NCBI GenBank assembly: GCA_934096035.1
Contig: CAKOKX010000001.1
Span: forward strand, 372,001 to 436,000
Direction of reading: 5' to 3'
DNA length: 64,000 bases
From: an uncultured Bacilli bacterium
Lineage (GTDB): Bacteria; Bacillota_I; Bacilli_A; RF39; UBA660
Shown here: positions 50,707-58,509 of the stretch, one piece after another
How positions within the stretch are numbered: position 1 is the stretch's first letter
How the letters are laid out: each line of letters begins with the position of its first letter
Made by a program: the position numbers and the translations under genes
Notes under the pieces: generated by a model
Seen by the model: only the letters and a program-made list of their open reading frames with translations
Database searches by the model: none
Told to the model about the DNA's origin: nothing

Positions 50707-51846
50707 TTGAAGAAGATAAATTGGGAAAAAGTAAACAAATTTATAAGAAATAAAAATTTTATAATTGCAGTATGCGTTTTTGGTTTAACAATGGTATCAA
50801 TTGGATTTAGTTATGCATCATTTTTCTCTGTTAAAACAAACACGACAAATCAAAGTATTACAACAGGAACTTTGAATGTTTCGTATGGAAATAATTCCTC
50901 ATCAATTCAAAAAACAAATATGACCTCTATGTCTGATGCAATGGGGTTAGCTCAAACAGAAGCTAGTGTAATATATATTCAAAATACTGGTTCATTAGAT
51001 TCTACATATGTTATGAATATAGGTTATGATATGACTAATTTCAAAGCAAGAACCGGATATAAGGATACAGATGCATTAACTCCGATAGATTATATAATGG
51101 TAGCGGTTTATGAATATAATGGTGCTGGAAAAGAAGATACTTTAATTGTAGAACCAATAAGTATTGCAGAACTACCAATAGTAAAATATGATAAATCTGA
51201 TCCAAGAAATAATAGATATTCAATTTTATTCGATACTTTAGGGGGAACTTCGAGTAGTAATTCAACTAAAACATATAAAATAAAAACATGGTTAAGTGAT
51301 AAAGCGATACCTGCTGCAAGTTATACATATTTTTATGTAAATACAGAAATAGTAGCAGAAGTACAAAATGCCAAAATGGCATACACATTAAGTGGAACAT
51401 TAACAGATGGTACAAATAAAATAGGGGATGCTAAAATTATATTTCATAATGGTTCAATAACCACAACTTCATCTTCAGACGGAAAATTTACACTAGCAAA
51501 TTTATATCCAGGTATTTATAACATAGAAATAGTAGCAAATGATGTTACATATGAAGGTAATATAACAATTGTTGAAGGAACGGAAAAAAGTGTAAAAGGT
51601 TTTGGTGGAGCAGCAGTAGGAGGAATGACTCCAACGCCGTCAATTTATAGTTGGGCTGATAGTCTTGGAACTACAGTAGGAAAAATAATAAGAGACAAAA
51701 AGTTAGATTCTTACAGCGATGAAGTTAGTATTCGCAGTGCTTTTACAGTAAATGGATACAAAATAACTGGAGCTGAAAATGAGAATTTGACAATTACTCT
51801 ACGATTAGTCACTAATTCAAAAGATTTTTTCATAGAATTAAGTTAA
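50707..51846 (+). CDS. TasA/camelysin-like secreted protein with carboxypeptidase-regulatory-like Ig domain
   Basis: The N-terminus has a basic region, a hydrophobic stretch (about 20-40) and SYASFFSVKTNTTNQSITTG, the typical SipW-type processing zone of TasA/camelysin-like proteins. A beta-rich domain (about 45-220; VIYIQNTGSLDSTYVMNIGY) is followed by an Ig-like regulatory domain (about 225-300; YTLSGTLTDGTNKIGDAKI, YPGIYNIEI). A C-terminal domain of about 70 residues (SWADSLGTTVGKIIRDKKLD) ends it. It would be exported and surface-located. TTG at 50707 is favoured because AGGTGA precedes it; the upstream GTG at 50698 lies in that site. No SipW peptidase is in the window. Confidence 0.75.
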   Translation: MKKINWEKVNKFIRNKNFIIAVCVFGLTMVSIGFSYASFFSVKTNTTNQSITTGTLNVSYGNNSSSIQKTNMTSMSDAMGLAQTEASVIYIQNTGSLDSTYVMNIGYDMTNFKARTGYKDTDALTPIDYIMVAVYEYNGAGKEDTLIVEPISIAELPIVKYDKSDPRNNRYSILFDTLGGTSSSNSTKTYKIKTWLSDKAIPAASYTYFYVNTEIVAEVQNAKMAYTLSGTLTDGTNKIGDAKIIFHNGSITTTSSSDGKFTLANLYPGIYNIEIVANDVTYEGNITIVEGTEKSVKGFGGAAVGGMTPTPSIYSWADSLGTTVGKIIRDKKLDSYSDEVSIRSAFTVNGYKITGAENENLTITLRLVTNSKDFFIELS

Positions 51847-51872
51847 ACAAACTGTGATAAAAAAGTTAACAA

Positions 51873-51899
51873 AAGAGAGCTAGAAATAGTTCTCTTTTT
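51873..51899 (+). terminator. intrinsic terminator
   Basis: AAGAGAGCT (51873-51881) pairs with AGTTCTCTT (51888-51896, one G-T pair) and is followed by Ts. The remaining intergenic DNA to 52020 shows nothing else. Confidence 0.8.
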
Positions 51900-52024
51900 C
51901 TTATCAGATTTAAATAAATTTTAACTTTTTATGTAAATTTGTTTAAAAACTTTAGATTTCATTTCAATAAATTTTGTATGAAAAATATAATAAAAAAATA
52001 TGGTATAAAATTGTCAGTTTAGGG

Positions 52025-52053
52025 TTGATTTTTATAAGCTAAAATGTTAATAT
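52025..52053 (+). promoter_or_regulatory. promoter of SipW-type surface protein 1
   Basis: TTGATT and TAATAT are separated by 17 bp. The -10 region, leader and GGAGAGGAG site are repeated almost exactly before the paralog at 52879. Confidence 0.7.
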
Positions 52054-52080
52054 TAAAATAGGAGAGGAGAAAGAAGAATT

Positions 52081-52746
52081 ATGGATAACAAAAAAAATAC
52101 TATCCTATTAACAGTTATTGCAGTTGCTACATTATTAGTTGCTGTTGTAGGTGCAACATTCGCTTACTTCACAGCTCAAGGAGCACAAGGAACAACAGCA
52201 ACTGTTACAGTTAGTACAGGTACAGCAGCAAGTTCAGAATTTGGTACAATTGATCCACTTAACATTTATGCTGATGCAACAACATTTGCAGAAGGTGCTG
52301 GAGATGTTACTGATGATACTACAGGTACAGTAAAATGGACAGCTCCAGGAGCAGTTACAGGACAAGAAGCACCAAGTGAAGCAGATAGAAGTTTCTGTTA
52401 TACAGCATCACTAAATATTACTGCTAATACATTTACAGTTTCTGCTGCTAATACAGAAAATTTAAATGAATTAGAATTTACTGCTAAAAAAGGAGATACA
52501 GTTTTACTTGATAAAGTATCTCTAGTTGATTTTGATACTAAAACTGGAAAAACTGGAACGATTCAAATTCCAACAACTGCTAATGGTAGTGAATATACTC
52601 ACAAATTAGTTGCTGATGCTGGTGCTAGTGTTACTGATAATTGGACAATTACAGTTACATTAAAGAACTTAGCAATGAATCAAAATGAAAACACTGGTAA
52701 ACAACTAACTGGACAAATAGCCTTTACAAAGACTAATTGTGCATAA
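52081..52746 (+). CDS. SipW-type secreted TasA/camelysin-like protein, copy 1
   Basis: The 221-residue product has an N-terminal hydrophobic signal ending ATFAYFTAQG, the SipW-dependent cleavage type. A mature beta-rich domain dominated by Thr, Ala and Ser follows. Two Cys residues, FCYTA and the near-terminal NCA, could form one disulfide. ENTGKQLTGQIAFTKTN forms the C-terminal strand. Codon choice is more uniform (GCT/GCA, AAC, TTC) than in neighbours, suggesting high expression. Members of this fold build fibres (TasA) or act as surface proteases (camelysin); no catalytic motif is evident here, so a structural role is favoured. It is a duplicate of the next gene and has its own promoter. 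Confidence 0.78.
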   Translation: MDNKKNTILLTVIAVATLLVAVVGATFAYFTAQGAQGTTATVTVSTGTAASSEFGTIDPLNIYADATTFAEGAGDVTDDTTGTVKWTAPGAVTGQEAPSEADRSFCYTASLNITANTFTVSAANTENLNELEFTAKKGDTVLLDKVSLVDFDTKTGKTGTIQIPTTANGSEYTHKLVADAGASVTDNWTITVTLKNLAMNQNENTGKQLTGQIAFTKTNCA

Positions 52747-52763
52747 TTTTTACTAATATAAAA

Positions 52764-52785
52764 TTGGACTTTGGTCCTTTTTTTG
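52764..52785 (+). terminator. weak terminator between the two SipW-type genes
   Basis: A short GGAC/GTCC stem (52766-52769 with about 52774-52777) is followed by seven or more Ts. Confidence 0.5.
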
Positions 52786-52823
52786 TTTCTGAAAAAAAGT
52801 TTATAAAAAAAGACATAATGGGG

Positions 52824-52852
52824 TTGATTTTTAATTTATAAAATGTTAATAT
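52824..52852 (+). promoter_or_regulatory. promoter of SipW-type surface protein 2
   Basis: TTGATT and TAATAT are separated by 17 bp, and the flanking leader is nearly identical to that at 52025. Confidence 0.7.
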
Positions 52853-52878
52853 TAAAATAGGAGAGGAGAAAAGTAGAT

Positions 52879-53538
52879 ATGGAAAATAAAAAGAATACTA
52901 TTCTTTTAACAGTTATCGCAGTTGCTACATTATTAGTTGCTGTTGTAGGTGCAACATTTGCTTACTTCACTGCTCAAGGTGGTACAGGAACTTCAGCTAA
53001 CGTTACTGTTACAACAGGTACAGCAGCTAGTTCAGACTTTGGTACTTTTGGAGCTATCAACATTTATGCTGATGCTTCAACTTTTGCTAAAGGTAAACCT
53101 GATGCTACTGGAACAACAACAGGAACAGTAAGTTGGACAGCTCCAGGTGCAACAACAACTACAACACCTAGTGAAGCAGATAGAAGTTTCTGTTATACAG
53201 CTGATTTAATTATTACTGCTAATACATTTACTAAATCTGCTGCAAACACTGCAAATGCAAAAGAACTATACTTTACTGCTGTTAAAGGTTCAACTACTTT
53301 AGTTGACGAACAAAGTTTAGTTACATTGCCTGCTGGAACTGCTGTTACTGGAACAATTAATATTCCAACAACTAAAGGTGGAGATGTATTAAAACATAAA
53401 TTAATTGCAGAAGCTGGTAAAACTGTATCTGATTCATGGACTATTACAGTTACATTAAAGAACTTAGAAGTAGACCAAAATGAAAATACAGGAAAACAAC
53501 TAACTGGTTCAATTAAATTCACTAAAGTTGCTTGTTAG
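52879..53538 (+). CDS. SipW-type secreted TasA/camelysin-like protein, copy 2
   Basis: The 219-residue paralog shares the signal (VATLLVAVVGATFAYFTAQG), the NIYADA segment, the EADRSFCYTA block, DxWTITVTLKNL and the C-terminal NENTGKQLTG region with copy 1. The mid-domain has diverged. The C-terminus ends in Cys, again allowing a disulfide with FCYTA. High-expression codon style is kept. Duplication including the promoter and leader implies either dosage or two subunits of one fibre. A strong terminator with a TTCG tetraloop follows. Confidence 0.78.
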   Translation: MENKKNTILLTVIAVATLLVAVVGATFAYFTAQGGTGTSANVTVTTGTAASSDFGTFGAINIYADASTFAKGKPDATGTTTGTVSWTAPGATTTTTPSEADRSFCYTADLIITANTFTKSAANTANAKELYFTAVKGSTTLVDEQSLVTLPAGTAVTGTINIPTTKGGDVLKHKLIAEAGKTVSDSWTITVTLKNLEVDQNENTGKQLTGSIKFTKVAC

Positions 53539-53547
53539 TTAAAAAGG

Positions 53548-53570
53548 AATGAACTTCGGTTCATTTTTTT
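53548..53570 (+). terminator. terminator with UUCG tetraloop
   Basis: AATGAAC/GTTCATT stem closed by TTCG, then a T-run. Confidence 0.9.
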
Positions 53571-53571
53571 G

Positions 53572-53600
53572 TTGATATAATATTTTTTTTTTGATAAAAT
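53572..53600 (+). promoter_or_regulatory. sigma-A promoter of the ZIP gene
   Basis: TTGATA and TAAAAT are separated by 17 bp; the leader is short with GCGAGG before the ATG. Confidence 0.7.
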
Positions 53601-53623
53601 ACTTATGAAGCGAGGTAACAATT

Positions 53624-54337
53624 ATGGCATTACTTTTAACATTAATAAGTGGATTATTTTTTTTAATTGGTATTATTATTTACAATTTTATTTCAAATAA
53701 AATTGCATTTACAAGAATGTCCATCTCATGCGCAAGTATAGTTATTATAGGTCTTATTTTGTTTGATTTATTGCCAGAACTTATAAATCTAAAAAAATGG
53801 TGGATATTTTTATTTGTTATTATAGGATTATTACTTTTAATAATTATTGATAAATTAATACCTCATCACAAACATGATCATCATGAAAATGATGAAGGAA
53901 AAATCGACCATATCAATCATATTGAGCACATTGGTACTATTACGGTAATTGCATTGTTACTACATAATACAATTGAAGGCATGGCATTATATGGTGTTGC
54001 AAGTAACGATTTAAGAAGTGGTATATTAATGCTTTTAGGAATAGGGCTTCATAATTTGCCTTTTGGATTTCAAATTGCATCTTCACAAAATAAAAAAAAT
54101 ATTCCTCTTTTAGTATTGTTAATATTATCAGGATTTATCGGTGGCATAATATTCTTAGCTTTCGGAGAATTAAACGAAATATTCGAAGGAATTATTATTG
54201 CGTTAACACTTGGAATGCTGCTTCATATTTTATTTTTTGAACTTTTAAAAGAAGTTTTAGAAGAAATACATAAAAAAGACACTATTTATGGTATAATAAT
54301 TGGTATAATATTATTGATTTTAATAAATGTTTTATAA
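53624..54337 (+). CDS. ZIP-family metal transporter
   Basis: The 237-residue protein has about seven or eight membrane helices. A His-rich cytoplasmic loop (HHKHDHHENDE, about 84) precedes the paired metal-site helices LLLHNTIEGMA (about 112) and GLHNLPFGFQ (about 140). ZIP proteins import Zn2+, Mn2+ or Fe2+. The second helix has His-Asn...Pro-Phe-Gly where many have PEG, so the binuclear site is slightly altered. Metal specificity cannot be assigned. It precedes an unrelated epimerase-patatin pair by 14 bp. Confidence 0.85.
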   Translation: MALLLTLISGLFFLIGIIIYNFISNKIAFTRMSISCASIVIIGLILFDLLPELINLKKWWIFLFVIIGLLLLIIIDKLIPHHKHDHHENDEGKIDHINHIEHIGTITVIALLLHNTIEGMALYGVASNDLRSGILMLLGIGLHNLPFGFQIASSQNKKNIPLLVLLILSGFIGGIIFLAFGELNEIFEGIIIALTLGMLLHILFFELLKEVLEEIHKKDTIYGIIIGIILLILINVL

Positions 54338-54351
54338 GAAGGGAAGATTTT

Positions 54352-55269
54352 ATGAAAAAAGTATTAGTTGTTGGTGCTGCAGGTGCTGTTGGAATTCACA
54401 TAGTTAAATACTTACTAAGTGAAGGAAAATATGAAATAACAATATTAGACCTAAAAAACAAAAAATCATTTAATAGACTAAAAAGATTTAGAAAAAGAGT
54501 AAATATTTTATATGGTGATGTAACAGATAGAATACTTATTGAAGCATTAGTTAAAGATCATGATTATATTATAGATTTAGCAAGTGCAATGCCACCACTC
54601 GGAGACATGAAAGATGGTCTTTCAATGGCCATTGATTATGGAGGGTGTGAAAATATTGTGCGAGCAATAAATTATTACAATCCAAAGTGTCATTTATTTT
54701 TTGCATCAACTACCAGCATGTATAAAAATATGAAAAATCCTAATGTGAAAAGTAGAATTGTCTTAGATGAATTTGATTATTTTTCTAAAGCAAAATTAGA
54801 ATGTGAAAAGTTAATTAAAAGCAAATTAAAAAATTATACAATATATAGAGTACCTCTTGTATTAAGTAATCCACTTTGTGAAACATTTATGTATCACGGT
54901 AATAAAGAAGATGAAGTTGATGTTATAACAAAAGAAGATTGTGCATATGCCTTTGTTAAAGGAATAAAATATGCTGACAAATTAAATAAACAAACATTTA
55001 ACTTAGCTGGAAATGAAACCATAAACTATGGAAAACTATTAGAAAAGCTAGTAAATATAAATGGCTTAAGTTGGAAATATGTTTTAGCAAGAGTTTTTTT
55101 AGAAAAAAATTATTATAGTCCAGTATGCAGTGATAGAGATGAATTAGAAAATTTTATCCATTACAGAAATGATTCAATAAATGAATATTATGCTAGATTA
55201 AGGTCAATTAATAAAGATAGAAAGTTCGCCAAATTTTTAGCTAAATTAATAGTAGGTAAAAGTAAATGA
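54352..55269 (+). CDS. NAD(P)-dependent epimerase/dehydratase-like SDR protein
   Basis: The 305-residue extended-SDR protein starts with VLVVGAAGAVGIHIVKYLL (dinucleotide site) and has LYGDVTD and HDYIIDLASAMP. The region of the catalytic Tyr-x3-Lys reads YFSKAKLE, so Tyr-x3-Lys may be retained as Y-F-S-K. SSTTS-like catalytic Ser residues lie in FFASTTSMYKN. Substrate unknown; nucleotide sugars or lipids are possible. Its stop overlaps the patatin start by 4 bp (ATGA), so the two are coupled. Confidence 0.75.
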   Translation: MKKVLVVGAAGAVGIHIVKYLLSEGKYEITILDLKNKKSFNRLKRFRKRVNILYGDVTDRILIEALVKDHDYIIDLASAMPPLGDMKDGLSMAIDYGGCENIVRAINYYNPKCHLFFASTTSMYKNMKNPNVKSRIVLDEFDYFSKAKLECEKLIKSKLKNYTIYRVPLVLSNPLCETFMYHGNKEDEVDVITKEDCAYAFVKGIKYADKLNKQTFNLAGNETINYGKLLEKLVNINGLSWKYVLARVFLEKNYYSPVCSDRDELENFIHYRNDSINEYYARLRSINKDRKFAKFLAKLIVGKSK

Positions 55270-56312
55270 AGATAGGAATTGCATTTTCAGGCGGAGGACT
55301 TCGCGGAGCATATCAAGTTGGATGTTACAAAGCCTTTTTAGATTGTCATATAAAAATAAATGGTTTTGTTGGAACATCCATTGGATCGTTTAATGCAGCG
55401 ATGTGTGCCAGTAATAGATTTGAGGAATTATTTGCCTTTTGGTATAACGACGATACCGGTTCAATTCTTGGATTTAGTAAAGATTTTATTACTAAAACAA
55501 ATAATAATGAATATGATTTAAAATATTTAACAGAGTTACTTGATAATATTAAAGATATAGTCCAAAATAAAGGAATAAGTACCAAAAATATAAGAAAAAA
55601 ACTAGAAGAATTTGAAATTAACAAATATCTTTATAAGAGTAAAAAAGATTTTGGTTTAGTAACAGTTAGATTTAATGATTTTAAACCAAGATATATGTTT
55701 AAAAATGATATTCCAAAAGATAAGTTAAATGATTATATTATAGCATCATGCTTTTTGCCAATATTTAAATTTGAAAAGTTAATTGATAATAACTACTATT
55801 TAGATGGTGGATTTCATGATTATATACCAGCGAATGCTTTATTAGAAAAAGGTTATGACAAAGTATATGTAATAGATCTTGAAGCAATTGGAATAAGAAG
55901 GCCATATATTGACAAAAGAAAAATACAAGTAATAAGACCATCGAGAAAATTAGGAAGTATTTTGGATTTTAAAAAAGAAGATATCAGAAACAATATGAAA
56001 TTAGGTTATTTTGATACAATGCGTATTTTAAAAGATTTTGATGGTAAAAAATATTTGTTTAAAAAAAGAGGACTTTGGTACTATGAGTTAATGTTAAAAC
56101 ATGTGAGTAAAAAAGATCGTGAACTTATGGAAAAATTTTTTGCAACTAAAAATGCCAAAAGATTAATAATAAAATCTATAGAGTTCATAATGAAAAAAGA
56201 AAAATTTGAATATTATCATGTATATAAAGTAACTGAAGTAATAAAAAGAATAAAATACATAGATAAAAACTATGGGGTTTACAAGTTTGTGAAACAATTA
56301 AAATTTATTTAA
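55266..56312 (+). CDS. patatin-like phospholipase
   Basis: The 348-residue protein has the oxyanion loop SGGGLRGAYQVG (about 8-19), nucleophile elbow GTSIGSFNA (Ser about 38) and the dyad Asp in YLDGGFHDY (about 180). Patatins hydrolyse acyl esters of membrane lipids with a Ser-Asp dyad. There is no signal peptide, so it acts in the cytoplasm or at the inner membrane face. The C-terminal 100 residues are helical and family-variable. It is coupled to the upstream SDR gene. Confidence 0.9.
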   Translation: MKIGIAFSGGGLRGAYQVGCYKAFLDCHIKINGFVGTSIGSFNAAMCASNRFEELFAFWYNDDTGSILGFSKDFITKTNNNEYDLKYLTELLDNIKDIVQNKGISTKNIRKKLEEFEINKYLYKSKKDFGLVTVRFNDFKPRYMFKNDIPKDKLNDYIIASCFLPIFKFEKLIDNNYYLDGGFHDYIPANALLEKGYDKVYVIDLEAIGIRRPYIDKRKIQVIRPSRKLGSILDFKKEDIRNNMKLGYFDTMRILKDFDGKKYLFKKRGLWYYELMLKHVSKKDRELMEKFFATKNAKRLIIKSIEFIMKKEKFEYYHVYKVTEVIKRIKYIDKNYGVYKFVKQLKFI

Positions 56313-56327
56313 GGGAGGAAAATTATT

Positions 56328-57050
56328 ATGGGAAGAGCTTATGAAGTAAGAAAAGCAAGTATACAAAAAACTGGAGCTGCGAAAGGAAAGGTTTATACAA
56401 CATTTGCTAAAGAAATTTATCTAGCAGCTAAGAAAGGAAGTCCAAATCCAGAAGCCAATATAACTTTGAAAAGATTGATAGATAAGGCTAAGAAAAATCA
56501 AGTTCCAAGTGATATAATAACTAGAGCAATAGATAAAGCAAAAGGGGTAGGGCAAGACGAATATCATGAAGTTGTGTATGAAGGATTTGGTCCTGGAGCA
56601 TCAACTTTAATTATTAAATGTTTAACAGATAATGTAAATAGAACTGTTGGAATGGTTCGTGCAGCATTTAATAAAGTAAATAAATCACTCGGAGTTACAA
56701 ATTCCGTATCATACAACTATGAACACCTTGGAGTAATATCATTTAAATATGATGATGAAGAAAAAGTATTAGATTTATTATTAAACGCTGGAATTGAAGT
56801 AATAGATATTGAATCAGAAGATGGATATATTACTATTAGTTTAAATCCAAGTGATATGAATCTTGCTAAAGATGAATTAGAAAAAGAAATAGCAAATATT
56901 GACTATGAAATAGATGAAGTAGGAATGTATGCTAAAGATAAGATTACCCTTGAAGGTGAAGAAAAAGAAATCTTTGATAGATTATATAATATGCTTGAAG
57001 ATATTGAAGACGTATCACAAATATATACAAATGTATCAAATATAGGTTAA
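56328..57050 (+). CDS. yebC: YebC/PmpR-family protein
   Basis: The 240-residue protein belongs to the YebC_2/YeeN-like branch (MGRAYEVRKASIQKT). It has the conserved PNPEANITLKRLIDKAKKNQ and VPSDIITRAIDKAKG and domain II YHEVVYEGFGPGA. The family has been described as transcription regulators and, more recently, as ribosome-associated factors aiding proline-rich translation; which applies here is unknown. ATG follows AAGGGAGG. It abuts the CPBP gene by one base. Confidence 0.92.
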   Translation: MGRAYEVRKASIQKTGAAKGKVYTTFAKEIYLAAKKGSPNPEANITLKRLIDKAKKNQVPSDIITRAIDKAKGVGQDEYHEVVYEGFGPGASTLIIKCLTDNVNRTVGMVRAAFNKVNKSLGVTNSVSYNYEHLGVISFKYDDEEKVLDLLLNAGIEVIDIESEDGYITISLNPSDMNLAKDELEKEIANIDYEIDEVGMYAKDKITLEGEEKEIFDRLYNMLEDIEDVSQIYTNVSNIG

Positions 57051-57051
57051 T

Positions 57052-58386
57052 ATGGAAAACAAAAAAAGTATATTTAAATTAATAATAACAGTTATATTAA
57101 TATTTATAGGGTTTGAAATATTTATAAATACATTTGGTAGCCTCGTAGCAACTACAACTTGGGATACAATAAAACATGGAAAATACACTATATATTTTCT
57201 AAGTGAGTTTATAGTATTATTATGTGGATTACTTTTACTAGCTCTAAGAAAGAAATGGTATATATTTAAAAATCAAAAGAAATCATTTAAAGATACATTT
57301 ATGTTATGTTTACCAATCGTAATACTTTCTTGTTTAGTATTTGTAGCAAATATAATAGAATTAAATATATCTAAGCTTAATATAGCCAATTTAATAAGTT
57401 TAATATTTTATTGCATAAGTATTGGATTATTTGAAGAAATATTTTTTAGAGGAATAATTGAAGAAGAGTTATTAAGTAAGTTAAGCAGCAATAAAAAAGA
57501 AGTAATAATATCAATCATATTAAGTGGAGTAATATTTGGTGCTATCCATTTTACTAATCTTCTAATGGGACAAGATTTATTAACTACTTTAATGCAATTT
57601 ATTCAAACTATGTCAATTGGAATACTTTTTGGAACAGTTTATTATTTTACTAAAAACATCTGGGCTTTAGCATTCTTACATGGTTTTTATGATTTTTCAG
57701 TATTACTAAGTGAAGTAAACATTGTAACTGGTTGTGGTTATGTAGAAAATGTTCCCTTAACTATAACTATATCTTCACTTGTAGCATCCCTTATACTTAG
57801 TGGAATATATTTAATTTATAGTTTAATAATATTTAAAAAAGAAAATAGTGAAGATAGTAAAAAATATCATAAATTTATCTATATGCTAATAATAATATAT
57901 TTTATATCTAATGCATTATTTGGTGTTTTAGGAAATGCTGATATAAATAAATATTATGTGTGTCCAGAGTATAAAGAAAAAGAAATAAAATTAATTGAAA
58001 CTCATTATTATGCCTATGATGAATATTATTATAATTATGATAATAATGTCATACATATATATAAAGATAATGATAAAGTAATAATGAAGACTGAAAATGG
58101 TATTAAAATAAATGTTAATATTGATAATGTTGAAAGAATTGCTATCGTAGATGATACAATTTTAATAATTGCCACCGATAACACAAATTATAAATTATAT
58201 TATAATAAATTAACAGATTTAAAGAATATAAATAATTTTAAAGAATATGATATACCATCATCAAAATTACTTGGATATTTAATAGATGCCAGTACAGGGT
58301 ATAAATATCCATGCATAAAAAGCATAACAGAAGATTTATTTATTATAGATAACGATGAATTATTTATTGTTAAGCAAGCTAGCTAA
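57052..58386 (+). CDS. CPBP-family intramembrane glutamic protease with C-terminal soluble domain
   Basis: About eight membrane helices (1-265) include the Abi/CaaX motifs EEIFFRGII (about 128), AIHFTN (about 164) and LHGFYDF (about 208), which carry the Glu and His residues of the active site. After a last helix (about 280-300), a C-terminal domain of about 140 residues (YYAYDEYYYNYDNN, then beta-rich repeats) faces the outside or cytoplasm and is not typical of the family. CPBP proteases process prenylated proteins, act in bacteriocin self-immunity or regulate signalling. Terminator overlaps the stop. Confidence 0.85.
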   Translation: MENKKSIFKLIITVILIFIGFEIFINTFGSLVATTTWDTIKHGKYTIYFLSEFIVLLCGLLLLALRKKWYIFKNQKKSFKDTFMLCLPIVILSCLVFVANIIELNISKLNIANLISLIFYCISIGLFEEIFFRGIIEEELLSKLSSNKKEVIISIILSGVIFGAIHFTNLLMGQDLLTTLMQFIQTMSIGILFGTVYYFTKNIWALAFLHGFYDFSVLLSEVNIVTGCGYVENVPLTITISSLVASLILSGIYLIYSLIIFKKENSEDSKKYHKFIYMLIIIYFISNALFGVLGNADINKYYVCPEYKEKEIKLIETHYYAYDEYYYNYDNNVIHIYKDNDKVIMKTENGIKINVNIDNVERIAIVDDTILIIATDNTNYKLYYNKLTDLKNINNFKEYDIPSSKLLGYLIDASTGYKYPCIKSITEDLFIIDNDELFIVKQAS

Positions 58387-58399
58387 TGCTAGTTTTTTT
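58376..58399 (+). terminator. intrinsic terminator
   Basis: CTAGC/GCTAG (58379-58383 with 58388-58392), extended by A-T and G-T pairs, is followed by seven Ts. Confidence 0.8.
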
Positions 58400-58460
58400 G
58401 TATTTTTTTAAATAAAAAAATACAAACTAATAAACAAAAGAAAAAACAATGAGCAAACAA

Positions 58461-58489
58461 TTGTTAAATAAAAAGATATGTGATATGAT
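58461..58489 (+). promoter_or_regulatory. sigma-A promoter of the SNF2 gene
   Basis: TTGTTA and TATGAT are separated by 17 bp, 20 bp before the ATG with its TGGAGG site. Confidence 0.65.
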
Positions 58490-58509
58490 TTATTAATGGA
58501 GGTAAACTC

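Noticed and set aside
52151..53131. Gln/Leu-rich short ORFs within the two SipW-type genes
   Set aside because: They are +1 readings of the Thr/Ala-rich coding repeats and exist in both copies only because the genes are duplicated.
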